A DNA stretch of 43,799 bases from Pseudomonadota bacterium (GTDB lineage: Bacteria; Myxococcota_A; UBA796; GCA-2862545). The first letter of the stretch is position 1. Every line of letters begins with the position of its first letter. Shown in pieces: positions 8,533 to 16,755 of the stretch. The DNA is taken from assembly GCA_023954855.1 (NCBI GenBank), contig JAGSGY010000044.1:1-43799 (forward strand), read 5' to 3'. The notes beneath the pieces were generated by a model, which was given only the letters and a program-made list of their open reading frames with translations, made no database searches and was not told the DNA's origin. The position numbers were made by a program, and so were the translations under genes.

Positions 8533-8539
8533 TACAAGC

Positions 8540-8575
8540 AAAAGCCGCTTCCCAGTTTTCTGGGGGGCGGCTTTT
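8540..8575 (+). terminator. Rho-independent terminator after tRNA-Gly
   Basis: A 16-base-pair stem (8540-8555 with 8560-8575, two G-T wobbles) closes a TTTT loop. It begins AAAAGCCGC and ends GCGGCTTTT, followed by CGCGTTTT. It starts 7 bases after the CCA end. Confidence 0.85.
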
Positions 8576-8581
8576 CGCGTT

Positions 8582-8751
8582 TTGTCCACAAAATTTGTCC
8601 TGACCCTTGATTTCCCGATTAACGGGGTTCGCGCAACCCCCACCCAATTACCCCGCTTAAACCCCCATTTTCGCGTGCGCAATAATTGAACATATCAGCA
8701 TCGCCGCCCAGGGACGCGATCATGTCCCCAAACTCCACAGAGTTATCCACA
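8582..8751 (+). promoter_or_regulatory. Gene-free stretch with two DnaA-box-like nonamers
   Basis: Between the tRNA terminator and the lipoprotein gene (8576-8803) no gene is visible and the DNA is locally richer in A/T than its surroundings. TTGTCCACA at 8582-8590 differs by one base from the DnaA consensus. TTATCCACA at 8743-8751 matches it perfectly. Both read on the plus strand, about 150 bases apart. Two boxes without a dense cluster, AT-rich unwinding element or dnaA/dnaN neighbours do not make an origin. They could regulate the lipoprotein gene or titrate DnaA. Confidence 0.4.
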
Positions 8752-8754
8752 GGC

Positions 8755-8783
8755 TGTACCGCGGGTCCCGAAACCGCTATGCT
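8755..8783 (+). promoter_or_regulatory. Weak candidate promoter of the lipoprotein gene
   Basis: TATGCT (8778-8783) matches the -10 consensus at four of six positions. TGTACC (8755-8760), 17 bases earlier, matches the -35 at three. The perfect DnaA box lies immediately upstream. Confidence 0.3.
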
Positions 8784-8803
8784 CGCGCACCCTCGGAGGC
8801 TTC

Positions 8804-9277
8804 ATGCGCACCGCTCTCATCCCCCTTCTGTTCGCCCTTTCAGTCACCGGCTGCGGCAAGAAGAGTGCCCCCACCGCCAGCGCGGATGCCCCCGCTCCCG
8901 CCCCGGCTTCGGCTACCATCAGCGTCTCGATGCCTGGCGGCGGCAACGCAAAGGCCTTCGCCAAGAACCTGATCGATCTCGACATCACCAACTGGAAGCC
9001 GACGGGGTCTGGCTCCTCGGTGCAGTTCATCTACAAGACCTTGGACTTCAAGTCCGACGGAACCTGGGCGGCCGACGCCTCCGTCGAAGCGAACTTCGAA
9101 GAGATCCCCTGTGCCGAGTCGGGCACGTGGGCCATCGCTGACGCCGAGAGTGCGCAGATCGGCACCATCACCTGGACGCTGGCCAAGACCAACTGCGCAA
9201 TGCGCGAAGCAGGCGAAGAGAGCCGTGGTCAGGTCACCATGGGCAAGGGAACTGGATTCGCCGTCGCCTTCAGGTAG
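8804..9277 (+). CDS. Predicted small lipoprotein of unknown function
   Basis: The 157-residue product starts with a short signal peptide (MRTALIPLLFALSVTGC) whose lipobox VTGC places the lipidated Cys at residue 17. The residues after it, GKKSAPTASADAPAPAPA, form a Lys then Ala/Pro-rich linker. A compact domain follows, rich in Ser, Thr, Gly and Trp. Two further cysteines (EIPCAESG and KTNCAMRE) could form a disulfide outside the cytoplasm. GGAGG lies 6 bases before the ATG. I recognise no family; the repeated GTWA / ITWTL strands suggest a small beta barrel or lipocalin-like fold, which is only a guess. Its stop overlaps the convergent flavoprotein gene by 8 bases. Confidence 0.75.
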   Translation: MRTALIPLLFALSVTGCGKKSAPTASADAPAPAPASATISVSMPGGGNAKAFAKNLIDLDITNWKPTGSGSSVQFIYKTLDFKSDGTWAADASVEANFEEIPCAESGTWAIADAESAQIGTITWTLAKTNCAMREAGEESRGQVTMGKGTGFAVAFR

Positions 9278-10862
9278 CCAAGCGGCGCACGACGCCTCGG
9301 GCTGCACGTAGGCCGTCTAGGGCCGAACTCACGATTCCGCCGCCATAGCCGGCTCCCTCGCCGATTGGATACAGATCCGCGACGGTGGTTGAGCATTGGT
9401 GGGCATCGCGCGTGTAGCGAACCGGACTGGTCGTGCGGGTCTCGGGAGCGATCAGCACGCCCTCCGCGCCCGCGAAGCCCGGGATCTTCGCATCAAAGGC
9501 CCGAATGGCCTCCTGCATTCCGCGAACCACCGCCGCCGGAAGCAAGCCACCAAGCGGTGCCGCCTTCACGCCAAGCGGAAAGCTCGTCCGCGGAAGGTCG
9601 TCCGATGGGTCGCGCCCGGCGAGGAAGTCATCCACCCGTTGAGCCGGTGCCTTGCCGTCAGCGCCTCCGAGCTCGAACGCGGCCTGTTCGATCGCATCTT
9701 GGAACGCCAGCCCAGCGAGCGGGTCCTCGCCGCCGTAGTCCTCGACGGTGACCTCCGCGATGATGGCGCTATTCGCCCAGCGCGAGCGTCGAGCCGCAAA
9801 GCTCATCCCATTCACGACGACCCGGTCTGCACGCTCCGATGCGGGAACGACCATGCCTCCTGGGCACATGCAGAATGTGTGCGCCTTGCGCGCGTCTTTG
9901 GCGACGTGCGCGAGCCGGTACGAGGCTGCGGGAAGGTCCCCGCGGGGCCCTCCGTACAGCCCTTGGTCGACCAAGGCCTGAGGGTGCTCGATACGGGCAC
10001 CAATCGCAATCGGGCGAGGGGTCGCCTCCACCCCTGCGCGACGCAGCATGGCAGCGCTGTCTCTCGCAGAGTGACCGGTGGCCACGAACACCGGCCCACC
10101 GCTGATCTCGGACCCATCCGCCAGTCGGACGCCTACACAGCGACCTCCATCCACCAGCAGCTCCTTCACGCACGCGCCGAATCGCACCTCGGCGCCGAGC
10201 TCCTGAAGGCGCGCTCTGAACACCGGCAGGATGGCGCGAACCCGGTCCGTGCCCAAGTGAGCGAGGGCATCGGTGAGAATCTCGGGGTCGGCGCCAAAGT
10301 CGACAAGGCGCCGGAGGATGTAGCCAATCTCGCCGTCACGCCGTCGCGTGTAGATCTTGCCATCCGAGAAGGTTCCAGCTCCACCCTCGCCAAACAACAG
10401 GTTGTTCTCGGGATCGAGTTCGAGGCGACCACGCCAGTGTCCATTGACTGCGGTGACGCGCTCATCCACGGCCCCCCCGCGATCGAGAAGCACCACCGGA
10501 GCTCCCGCCTCAGCGAGGGCGAGGGCCGCGTAAAGACCTGCAGGGCCAGCTCCGACCACAATGGGACGCACCTCTGGCGGCCAACTCTCGACGGACGGCG
10601 TCGGCACTTCTCGGCCGTATCGCAGATCATCACGATCCGCCCAAGGGCGCACCGAGGGGACTCTTCCGAGCACTTCATCTTCATCTTCGACCACTACGCG
10701 GAAGACCGCACGCCAGACCTGGCGCTTGTGTCGCGCGTCGAGACTCTTCTTGATTAGGTCGGTCTCAAGTACGCGCTCCGCCGACACTCCCAGCGCTTCG
10801 GCGACGAGTCTGCGCTCCGACTCTTCGTCTTCCCAGGGGACGTTCCCGATGAGCAAAGCCAA
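9270..10862 (-). CDS. NAD(P)/FAD-dependent oxidoreductase (COG2509-type)
   Basis: Large flavoprotein of the uncharacterised FAD-dependent dehydrogenase group. I place the start at a TTG (10862) preceded by GAAGGAG at 5 bases, giving 530 residues that begin LALLIGNVPW; the frame extends upstream to 11033 but that part is antisense of gap. An N-terminal alpha/beta segment (about 1-90) leads to the FAD dinucleotide-binding motif VVGAGPAGLYAALALAEAG. NLLFGEGGAGTFSDGKIYTR is the hallmark of the group. FVATGHSARD, a CMCPGG motif, and a C-terminal PIGEGAGYGGGIVSSA FAD contact follow. The physiological electron acceptor and substrate are unknown. It is divergent from gap with about 97 bases between them, but a functional link is not implied. 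Confidence 0.88.
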   Translation of the reverse strand: MALLIGNVPWEDEESERRLVAEALGVSAERVLETDLIKKSLDARHKRQVWRAVFRVVVEDEDEVLGRVPSVRPWADRDDLRYGREVPTPSVESWPPEVRPIVVGAGPAGLYAALALAEAGAPVVLLDRGGAVDERVTAVNGHWRGRLELDPENNLLFGEGGAGTFSDGKIYTRRRDGEIGYILRRLVDFGADPEILTDALAHLGTDRVRAILPVFRARLQELGAEVRFGACVKELLVDGGRCVGVRLADGSEISGGPVFVATGHSARDSAAMLRRAGVEATPRPIAIGARIEHPQALVDQGLYGGPRGDLPAASYRLAHVAKDARKAHTFCMCPGGMVVPASERADRVVVNGMSFAARRSRWANSAIIAEVTVEDYGGEDPLAGLAFQDAIEQAAFELGGADGKAPAQRVDDFLAGRDPSDDLPRTSFPLGVKAAPLGGLLPAAVVRGMQEAIRAFDAKIPGFAGAEGVLIAPETRTTSPVRYTRDAHQCSTTVADLYPIGEGAGYGGGIVSSALDGLRAARGVVRRLAT

Positions 10863-10959
10863 AGAGTCTCCTTCACGCCCGTAATCGCGGCGTCTAGGGG
10901 TTTCAATCCCCCGCGCGCCGGGATAACCCACGCTGCTACACCAAACGAAGGAAACCACC

Positions 10960-11973
10960 ATGGCCCTGCGCATCGCGATCAATGGCTTCGGACGCATCGG
11001 ACGCAACGTCTTGAGAGCAGCCTGGAATCGCACGGATATCGAGTTCGTTCACATCAACGACCTCACCTCGGACGACATGCTCGCCTACCTCCTCCAGAAC
11101 GACACCGTGCACCGCCGGTTCGACCAGGACGTGACCGCCGTCGAAGGCGGCCTGAAAATCGGCGAGACGTTCATTCCGACCAGTGCCGAGCGGAACCCCG
11201 CGGACCTGCCCTGGGCCGCACGCGAGGTCGATGTCGTCCTCGACTGCACGGGTGTTTTCACTGACGGCACCAAGGCCAAGGCCCACATCGATGCCGGAGC
11301 GTCGAAGGTCGTCATCTCCGCGCCCGGCAAGAACGTCGACGGCACGTTCGTCATCGGCGTCAACGATGACCAGATCGACCCGGCCAAGCACCACATCGTG
11401 TCGAACGCCAGCTGCACGACCAACTGCCTCGCCCCGGCGGCCAAGGTCCTCCATGAGCGCTTCGGCCTGAAGGATGCCCTGATCACGACGGTTCACAGCT
11501 ACACGATGGACCAGAACCTGCTCGACGCCCCCCACCGCAAGGGCAAGTTCCGCCGCGCGCGTGCGGCGGCCCTGAACATGGTCCCCACCACCACGGGTGC
11601 TGCCACGGCCATCTCGCTCGTCATTCCAGAGCTCGAGGGTAAGCTTCAAGGCATGGCCATCCGAGTCCCCACGCCCGACGTCTCCATCGTCGACGTCGTC
11701 GCACGACTGGACACCTCGACGACCGCCGAGGAAGTCAACGCCGCCTTCGAAGAGGCTGCCGCAGGTGCGCTCCAGGGCGTACTGGACGTGAGCCACGACG
11801 AGCTCGTGAGCAGCGACCTGATTGGCAACGCGCACTCGAGCGTCATCGATGCTTCCCTCACCCAGGTGACGGGCGGCAACATGGTCAAGGTACTGACCTG
11901 GTACGACAACGAGTGGGGCTTCTCGTGTCGCATGATCGACCTCGCCCTGGCCATCACCGGGAAAGCCGCATGA
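10960..11973 (+). CDS. gap: Glyceraldehyde-3-phosphate dehydrogenase
   Basis: Glycolytic NAD-dependent enzyme converting glyceraldehyde 3-phosphate to 1,3-bisphosphoglycerate. The 337-residue product has the Rossmann motif INGFGRIGRN, the catalytic SNASCTTNC with nucleophile C152, and the VHSYTMDQ segment with the partner His. NDLTSDDMLAYLL and KAVG-equivalent regions are normal, and WYDNEWGFSCRM closes the fold. AAGGAAA lies just before the ATG. Its TGA overlaps the ATG of pgk in an ATGA motif, so the glycolytic trio gap-pgk-tpiA is translationally coupled. Confidence 0.97.
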   Translation: MALRIAINGFGRIGRNVLRAAWNRTDIEFVHINDLTSDDMLAYLLQNDTVHRRFDQDVTAVEGGLKIGETFIPTSAERNPADLPWAAREVDVVLDCTGVFTDGTKAKAHIDAGASKVVISAPGKNVDGTFVIGVNDDQIDPAKHHIVSNASCTTNCLAPAAKVLHERFGLKDALITTVHSYTMDQNLLDAPHRKGKFRRARAAALNMVPTTTGAATAISLVIPELEGKLQGMAIRVPTPDVSIVDVVARLDTSTTAEEVNAAFEEAAAGALQGVLDVSHDELVSSDLIGNAHSSVIDASLTQVTGGNMVKVLTWYDNEWGFSCRMIDLALAITGKAA

Positions 11974-13154
11974 TTAAGATCAAGACCCTCGGCGACCTTC
12001 GGCTCGAGGGGGCAACCGTGCTCTGTCGAGTGGACTTCAACGTCCCCCTCGACGGAACGACGATCACCGACGACACCCGTATCCGCGCAGCGCTACCCAC
12101 CATCCAGCATCTGCGTGATGCGGGTGCCCGAGTGATTCTGATGAGCCACTTGGGACGACCGAGGGGGCAACGCGTTGCGAAGCTCTCGATGCTCCCCGTC
12201 GCCGCCCACCTCGCAGGCCTCCTCGACGCCGAGGTCGTGTTCGCTCACGACACGGTCGGAGACGGCGTGGCCGAGCTCGTCCGCGAGCTTCCGGACAAGG
12301 GCGTCCTGGTGCTGGAGAACCTGCGCTTTGACCCACGTGAGAAGAGCGGCAACGACGACTTCGCACGCGCATTGGCTTCACTCGCCACCTGCTACGTGAA
12401 TGACGCCTTTGGCGCGATGCATCGAAAGCACGCATCGATCACGGGTGTTCCGAAGCACCTTCCGTCCGCGGCTGGCCTCCTCGTTCAAGCGGAGCTCGAG
12501 TCCCTGAGCAAGCTCCTCTCGAAGACGGACCGTCCGTTTGGCGCCATCCTCGGCGGGGCAAAGGTCTCCGACAAGATCGGCGTCATCGACAGCCTCTCAA
12601 AGCGCGTGAACCACCTGTTCGTCGGCGGCGCGATGGCCTACACCTTCCTCGCCGCAAAGGGTGAGGACGTGGGTGCAAGCCGTGTCGAGGATGACAAGCT
12701 CGACCTCGCCAATGAACTGCTTGCCACTTGCGCCGAGCGAGGCGTCGAGGTGCACCTGCCCATCGACCACATCGTGGCCGATCGCTTCGCGGAGGACGCG
12801 GAGCCTTCCACGCATGAAGCCATTCCCGAGGGCACGATGGGCCTCGACGTGGGCCCGAAGACGGTCGCTGCCTGGTCCGAGGAGTTCCGTACCTGCAAGA
12901 CCCTGTTTTGGAACGGCCCACTTGGCGTGTTCGAGTGGGATGCCTTTGCCGGCGGCACACGTTCCGTCGCAGAGGTCCTCGCAAGCGGCAAGGCCTGGAC
13001 GCTCGTCGGTGGTGGCGACTCCGCAGCCGCAGTCGCCAAGTTCGGCCTCGGCGAGCGCATGGACCACATCTCCACCGGTGGTGGCGCCTCTCTCGAGTAC
13101 CTCGAGAACGGCAGCCTCGTCGGCCTCAACGCTCTACGCAGGAAGTCACGATGA
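11970..13154 (+). CDS. pgk: Phosphoglycerate kinase
   Basis: Transfers phosphate from 1,3-bisphosphoglycerate to ADP in glycolysis. The product has 394 residues, the usual bacterial length. Visible family blocks are RVDFNVPLDG, the substrate-binding SHLGRPRGQ, LENLRFDPREK, FGAMHRKHAS, GGAKVSDKIGVI, the nucleotide-binding NGPLGVFEWD, and VGGGDSAAAV followed by HISTGGGASLE. The ATG overlaps the stop of gap (ATGA), and its own TGA overlaps the ATG of tpiA in the same way. Confidence 0.97.
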   Translation: MIKIKTLGDLRLEGATVLCRVDFNVPLDGTTITDDTRIRAALPTIQHLRDAGARVILMSHLGRPRGQRVAKLSMLPVAAHLAGLLDAEVVFAHDTVGDGVAELVRELPDKGVLVLENLRFDPREKSGNDDFARALASLATCYVNDAFGAMHRKHASITGVPKHLPSAAGLLVQAELESLSKLLSKTDRPFGAILGGAKVSDKIGVIDSLSKRVNHLFVGGAMAYTFLAAKGEDVGASRVEDDKLDLANELLATCAERGVEVHLPIDHIVADRFAEDAEPSTHEAIPEGTMGLDVGPKTVAAWSEEFRTCKTLFWNGPLGVFEWDAFAGGTRSVAEVLASGKAWTLVGGGDSAAAVAKFGLGERMDHISTGGGASLEYLENGSLVGLNALRRKSR

Positions 13155-13906
13155 GCCGTCGTCCTTTCATCGCCGGAAACTGGAAGCTCAACAAGGGCCC
13201 CGCCGAGGCCGGCGCACTTGCGAGCGAGTGGGTTGCAGCCCTCTCGGACCGCGGCGACGTCGATGTCGCCGTGTTCCCGACCGCTCTTTCGATTGCCTCA
13301 GTCGTCGAGGCAACTCGCGGGTCAGGCATCGAGGTCGGCGTTCAGCAGATCCACGGCAAGACTTCCGGCGCATTCACCGGCACCAACTCTGCGGAGATGG
13401 CACGGGAAGCCGGCTGTACTCGCGTCCTCATCGGTCATTCGGAACGGCGTCAGCTGTTTGGCGAGACCGACGAGATGGTGCGCACCAAGGTCAAGCTCGC
13501 CCTCGCCTCTGGACTGCTGCCGATCGTGTGCGTCGGCGAGACGCTAGAGGAGCGCGACGCTGGCAAGGTCGACGAAGTCGTCCTCGGCCAGGTGTCGGCA
13601 GCACTACTCGGCATTCCCGCCGATCAGCTCTCCGGTGTCACCCTCGCATATGAGCCCGTCTGGGCGATTGGAACCGGACGCACGGCGAGCCCAGACCAGG
13701 CGCAAGAGGTGCATGCCAGCATCCGTGGATGGCTCTCCGAGAACTTCCCGGCCTTCGTCGCTGCCGAGATGCGCATCCAGTACGGCGGCTCTGTGAAGCC
13801 AGCGAACGCCGCCGAGCTGCTCTCTCGCCCCGATATCGACGGCGCGTTGGTGGGTGGCGCCAGCCTCAACGCCGAGAGCTTCGCGGGTATTGTCCGCGAA
13901 GCCTAG
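13151..13906 (+). CDS. tpiA: Triosephosphate isomerase
   Basis: Interconverts dihydroxyacetone phosphate and glyceraldehyde 3-phosphate. The 251-residue TIM barrel has the active-site residues N10 and K12 (GNWKLN), H96 (IGHSERR) and E168 ([11 protein letters not shown]), with the phosphate-binding [10 protein letters not shown] and GALVGGASL loops. It is the last gene of the gap-pgk-tpiA unit. A Rho-independent terminator follows 17 bases after its stop. In many bacteria secG comes directly after tpiA; here secG lies nearby but on the opposite strand. Confidence 0.97.
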   Translation: MSRRPFIAGNWKLNKGPAEAGALASEWVAALSDRGDVDVAVFPTALSIASVVEATRGSGIEVGVQQIHGKTSGAFTGTNSAEMAREAGCTRVLIGHSERRQLFGETDEMVRTKVKLALASGLLPIVCVGETLEERDAGKVDEVVLGQVSAALLGIPADQLSGVTLAYEPVWAIGTGRTASPDQAQEVHASIRGWLSENFPAFVAAEMRIQYGGSVKPANAAELLSRPDIDGALVGGASLNAESFAGIVREA

Positions 13907-13923
13907 GGCCTCGCACTTCGGGT

Positions 13924-13964
13924 CGAGCGCGTGTCGAGCAATCGGCACGCGCTCGTGTTGTTTT
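13924..13964 (+). terminator. Rho-independent terminator of gap-pgk-tpiA
   Basis: CGAGCGCGTG (13924-13933) pairs with CACGCGCTCG (13946-13955), a perfect 10-base stem, followed by TGTTGTTTT. It lies 17 bases after the tpiA stop. Confidence 0.8.
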
Positions 13965-14008
13965 GGGCTCAGCCCAACGCGTGGCCAAACCAGGGAGCCC
14001 CAAAGCGA

Positions 14009-14043
14009 AGACGCCCCCCGGAATCAGATTCCGGGGGGCGTCT
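14009..14043 (-). terminator. Long hairpin, probable terminator of tRNA-Leu
   Basis: A perfect stem of at least 15 pairs (AGACGCCCCCCGGAA with its inverse) closes the loop TCAGA. It lies 16 bases past the 3' end of tRNA-Leu on the minus strand and downstream of tpiA on the plus strand, so it can act in both directions. Flanking T-runs are short (CGCTTT on the minus strand). Confidence 0.65.
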
Positions 14044-14059
14044 AGAGCACCTTTTAAGA

Positions 14060-14146
14060 TGGTGCGCGAGGGGGGACTCGAACCCCCACAGCCTTGCAGC
14101 CACTAGGCCCTCAACCTAGCGCGTCTACCAATTCCGCCACTCGCGC
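14060..14146 (-). tRNA. tRNA-Leu (anticodon GAG)
   Basis: A class II tRNA of 87 bases. The acceptor is GCGCGAG pairing with CTCGCGC, discriminator A and encoded CCA (14060-14062). The D arm reads GGCGGAATTGGTAGACGC, typical of Leu. The anticodon stem CTAGG/CCTAG closes the loop TTGAGGG with anticodon GAG. A long variable arm (TGGCTGCAAGGCTGT) and the T arm GGGGGTTCGAGTCCCCC complete it. It reads CUC and CUU. It follows secG on the same strand by 51 bases, the same neighbour as leuU (GAG) in E. coli. Confidence 0.97.
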
Positions 14147-14160
14147 ATTAGCCCCCCGGG

Positions 14161-14187
14161 CTTATCTAGGGCCCGATAAAGCGTCAA
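14161..14187 (-). promoter_or_regulatory. Putative promoter of tRNA-Leu
   Basis: On the minus strand TTGACG (14182-14187) precedes GATAAG (14161-14166) with a 15-base spacer. The -10 lies 14 bases before the tRNA 5' end. Spacing and hexamers resemble those before tRNA-Gly, so tRNA-Leu may have its own promoter besides read-through from secG. Confidence 0.4.
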
Positions 14188-14197
14188 GCAGGATCTG

Positions 14198-14554
14198 CTA
14201 CTCAGGAGCATCCTCTGTCTCAGAAGCGGCCTCAGAACCCTCTTCCTCAGAAGCACGTTCTTGCTGGATCCGCTCGAGTTCGTCATCAAGGTTCACGTCG
14301 TTGCGCAGGCTCTTGTTGGAGTACAGCGACAACGTGATCGACGTCACCATGAAGGCCACGGCGACACCGGTCGTTGCACGGGCGAGAAGGCCCGCGGGAC
14401 CGCGAGGTCCGAACACCTGACCACCACCGCCGCCACCGCCACCAAAGGCCGCGCCGACGTCTCCACCCTTTCCAGGCTGGAGAAGAATCACCAGCACGAG
14501 CAGGATGCAGAGGATGATGTGTACAGACACGACGAAGAGATAGGGGACGAACAT
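14198..14554 (-). CDS. secG: Protein translocase subunit SecG
   Basis: Small membrane subunit of the SecYEG protein-export channel. With the ATG at 14554 (AGGAAG just before it) the product has 118 residues: MFVPYLFVVSVHIILCILLVLV forms the first span, LQPGKGGDVGAAFGGG is the SecG signature, a second span follows (TTGVAVAFMVTSITLSLY), and an acidic tail rich in Glu and Ser ends the protein. A longer reading upstream to 14590 adds an unlikely hydrophilic start. The acidic tail (about residues 85-118) is longer than in the shortest SecGs. It is followed by tRNA-Leu and preceded by fur on the same strand. Confidence 0.92.
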   Translation of the reverse strand: MFVPYLFVVSVHIILCILLVLVILLQPGKGGDVGAAFGGGGGGGGQVFGPRGPAGLLARATTGVAVAFMVTSITLSLYSNKSLRNDVNLDDELERIQQERASEEEGSEAASETEDAPE

Positions 14555-14638
14555 GTTCTTCCTGTGGGCGCACTGCGAGACGCAGGACAAGCCCGTGAGG
14601 CGGCTACTTAGTTCCGCCCGATGCGACCGGCAACCCGT

Positions 14639-15097
14639 CTAGTCAGCCAATTGCTGCTCATGAGGGCACGGGACCCGAAGGCACTCGCCGTAGATCTCAT
14701 GCCGATGGGAAGCCACACGGAACCCGAGTTCCTTGGCCACCTGTTCCTGCCGGGCCTCGACAACGTCATCTTCGAACTCGATGATGTGCCCACAGCGCGT
14801 ACAGATGAGGTGGTCATGGTGGTCGTGGTCAGCCGGCTCGTAGCGGACAGAGTCCTCGCCGAAGCGATGCTCGAGAGCAAGGCCGGCCTCGGCGAGCAGC
14901 TTCATGGTCCGGTAAACCGTCGCAAAACCGATGCTGGCCTGCTCCGCCCTCGCGAGATCGAGGATCTCATTTAGCGAGAGGTGTCTACCGCTTGAGTAGA
15001 ACACCTCCGCAATCACCCGGCGCTGCCGCGTATAGCGAAGACCGGCCGACGTGAGGTGGGCCTCGAACTGACGTAGTCTCTGCTCGGCATCATGCAT
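14639..15097 (-). CDS. fur: Fur-family transcriptional regulator
   Basis: Metal-dependent repressor, most like the ferric uptake regulator. The 152-residue product has an N-terminal winged helix (GLRYTRQRRVIAEVF, then FATVYRTMKLLAEAGL as the recognition region) and a C-terminal metal-binding and dimerisation domain. Ligands visible: the His-rich HDHHDH (91-96), C99 and C102 (CTRC), and C139 with C144 near the end, which would make a structural zinc site. E81 and H73-equivalent positions fit Fur. I choose the ATG at 15097; upstream codons to 15199 overlap the terminator of the ribosomal cluster. Zur or PerR cannot be fully excluded, and no Fur box near its start is obvious. Confidence 0.85.
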   Translation of the reverse strand: MHDAEQRLRQFEAHLTSAGLRYTRQRRVIAEVFYSSGRHLSLNEILDLARAEQASIGFATVYRTMKLLAEAGLALEHRFGEDSVRYEPADHDHHDHLICTRCGHIIEFEDDVVEARQEQVAKELGFRVASHRHEIYGECLRVPCPHEQQLAD

Positions 15098-15123
15098 GAG
15101 GCACCCTAGCCCACGGGGGCTAC

Positions 15124-15155
15124 AAAAAGAGGCCTGTCGACAATCGACAAGCCTC
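15124..15155 (-). terminator. Rho-independent terminator of the ribosomal super-cluster
   Basis: On the minus strand GAGGCTTGTCGA pairs with TCGACAGGCCTC (12 pairs, one G-T wobble, 3-base loop) and is followed at once by TTTTTG. It lies 62 bases after the rplQ stop and is the first classical terminator met along the minus strand after the whole tuf-to-rplQ series. Confidence 0.88.
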
Positions 15156-15217
15156 ACCTCGCTGATGCGAGCGCGCGAACCGGACAGGAGAAGCCGCACA
15201 AACGTACGGCTACCGCC

Positions 15218-15637
15218 TTACTCGGCCGACGGACCTTCGACGAGCTGAACAATAGCCATGGAGGCGTTGTCGCCGCCACGGATGCCAGCCTTGACCACGC
15301 GGGTGTATCCACCCGGACGGTTGGCGAAGCGCTCCGCGTACTCACCGAACACCTTGTCGAGTGCTTCATCATTGTTGATGAGCAAACGAGCACGGCGAAT
15401 CAGGTGCACGCGACGTGCCTTAGCTGCTGCAAGCTCGCCGGCCTCGAGGCCTTCGAGCGAGGGCGCGCCCTTTCCGAGCGAGATGACCTTATCCGCAAAG
15501 CTGCGGAGTTCCTTGGCCTTCGGCTCGGTGGTGCGGATCTGCCCGTGCAGCATCAGCGATGTGACCATGTTTCGGAACATCGCCTTGCGGCTCGAGCTGT
15601 TCCGACCGAACTTACGTCCAGACTTACGGTGACGCAT
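15218..15637 (-). CDS. rplQ: 50S ribosomal protein L17
   Basis: Large-subunit protein near the exit tunnel. The 139-residue product begins MRHRKSGRKFGRNSSSRKAM, with FRNMVTSLMLHGQIRTTEPKAKELR and later GYTRVVKAGIRGGDNASMAIVQLV, all standard L17 blocks; it is somewhat longer than the shortest L17s (about 115-127). GGAGGAG precedes the ATG. It is the last gene of the alpha operon, 21 bases after rpoA, and is followed by the terminator at 15124-15155. Confidence 0.96.
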   Translation of the reverse strand: MRHRKSGRKFGRNSSSRKAMFRNMVTSLMLHGQIRTTEPKAKELRSFADKVISLGKGAPSLEGLEAGELAAAKARRVHLIRRARLLINNDEALDKVFGEYAERFANRPGGYTRVVKAGIRGGDNASMAIVQLVEGPSAE

Positions 15638-15658
15638 TGGGTCTCCTCCCCTCTCGGA

Positions 15659-16666
15659 CTAGCCGACCTTGTGCTTGGGGAAGTTGTGCAACTTCATTCC
15701 AAGCGCGAGGCCGAGGTCGGAAAGGATGTCCTTGATCTCGTTGAGCGACTTCCGGCCGAAGTTCTTCGTCTTCAGCATCTCGGCTTCGCTCTTCTCGACC
15801 AACTGGTAAATGTATTCGATGCCGGCGTTCTGCAGGCAGTTCTGGGAGCGGACCGACAGCTCGAGCTCGTCGACGCGCTTGAAGAGGTTCTCGTTGAACT
15901 CCTCTTCCTCTGCATCGTCTTCCTCGACCTCCGGCTCATCCTCTTCAGCGAAGTTGATGAACACCTGGAGCTGCTCCTTGAGAATCTTTGCAGAGAACGC
16001 CAGGGCGTCCTCGGGAACGACGGAACCGTCGGTCCAGATCTCAAGAGCAAGCTTGTCGTAGTCCGTGCGCTGGCCAACGCGAGCGTTGGTGACCAGGTAG
16101 CGGACGCGCTTGATGGGGCTGAAGATGGCGTCGACGGGGATGGTGCCGAGCGGCGCCGCCTCGTCCTTGTTCTCGCCCGCAGGCACGTAGCCCTTGCCCA
16201 TCGCGACCGTGAGCTCAGCGTGGAAGCTGCCCTCTTCGGTCAGGGTGGCAATGGGGTGCTCGGGGTTGAGGACTTCGCAGTCGGCATCGAAGGTCAGCTG
16301 ACCTGCGCGCACGACCGTAATCTTGCCGCGCTCGCCCTCAGCGGAGAGCGTGGCACGCACGACCTCGGTCGAAGAAGTGCGAAGCAAGACACCCTTGATG
16401 TTGAGAATGATGTCGGTGACATCCTCGACAACGCCAGGGATGGAGGAGAACTCATGAAGAACGCCGTCGATCTTGACTGAGGTCACTGCCGCGCCCTGAA
16501 GGCTCGACAGGAGAATCCGGCGAAGGCTGTTGCCAATCGTCGTACCGAAGCCACGCTCCAGCGGACGAATGACGAACTTGCCGTAGGTCTGGCTCGACTT
16601 GGAGTCGCGCTCGACGCGGCGGGGCTTGATGAGGGCGCGCCAGTTGGCGTACACGGTCTCTTCCAT
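15659..16666 (-). CDS. rpoA: DNA-directed RNA polymerase subunit alpha
   Basis: Scaffold for polymerase assembly and contact point for UP elements and activators. The 335-residue product has the N-terminal dimerisation domain ([21 protein letters not shown] near residues 30-50), a very acidic linker ([16 protein letters not shown]) and the C-terminal domain beginning [13 protein letters not shown], whose Arg matches E. coli R265. The ATG at 16666 has TGAGGA at 7 bases; the frame runs on upstream to 16702 without family character. rpsD, normally just before rpoA, is missing; the 98-base gap holds a hairpin instead. Confidence 0.97.
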   Translation of the reverse strand: MEETVYANWRALIKPRRVERDSKSSQTYGKFVIRPLERGFGTTIGNSLRRILLSSLQGAAVTSVKIDGVLHEFSSIPGVVEDVTDIILNIKGVLLRTSSTEVVRATLSAEGERGKITVVRAGQLTFDADCEVLNPEHPIATLTEEGSFHAELTVAMGKGYVPAGENKDEAAPLGTIPVDAIFSPIKRVRYLVTNARVGQRTDYDKLALEIWTDGSVVPEDALAFSAKILKEQLQVFINFAEEDEPEVEEDDAEEEEFNENLFKRVDELELSVRSQNCLQNAGIEYIYQLVEKSEAEMLKTKNFGRKSLNEIKDILSDLGLALGMKLHNFPKHKVG

Positions 16667-16734
16667 AGTGGAATCCTCAACGAGCTTCAGCGACCAGCCC
16701 AACCGGCCGCTCTACGCTCGAGAATAGGGGAAAG

Positions 16735-16755
16735 AGGCCGGTGGGCAACCGGCCT
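16735..16755 (-). promoter_or_regulatory. Stem-loop between rpsK and rpoA
   Basis: AGGCCGGT and ACCGGCCT form a perfect 8-base stem with a 5-base loop. On the minus strand CTTTCCCC follows, a weak U-run. It occupies the place where rpsD normally stands and could attenuate or process the message ahead of rpoA. A second copy of AACCGGCC at 16701-16708 offers an alternative pairing. Confidence 0.5.

Noticed and set aside
8582-8751. Replication origin
   Set aside because: Only two DnaA-like boxes 150 bases apart, with no AT-rich unwinding repeats and no dnaA, dnaN or gidA nearby.
9396-10757. A 453-codon open frame on the plus strand
   Set aside because: Lies wholly antisense to the COG2509 flavoprotein, whose motifs are clear.
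10880-10940. Possible tRNA in the gap before gap
   Set aside because: GGGG-TTTCAAT-CCCC resembles a T arm, but no acceptor, D arm or anticodon arm can be drawn around it. A simple hairpin is more likely.
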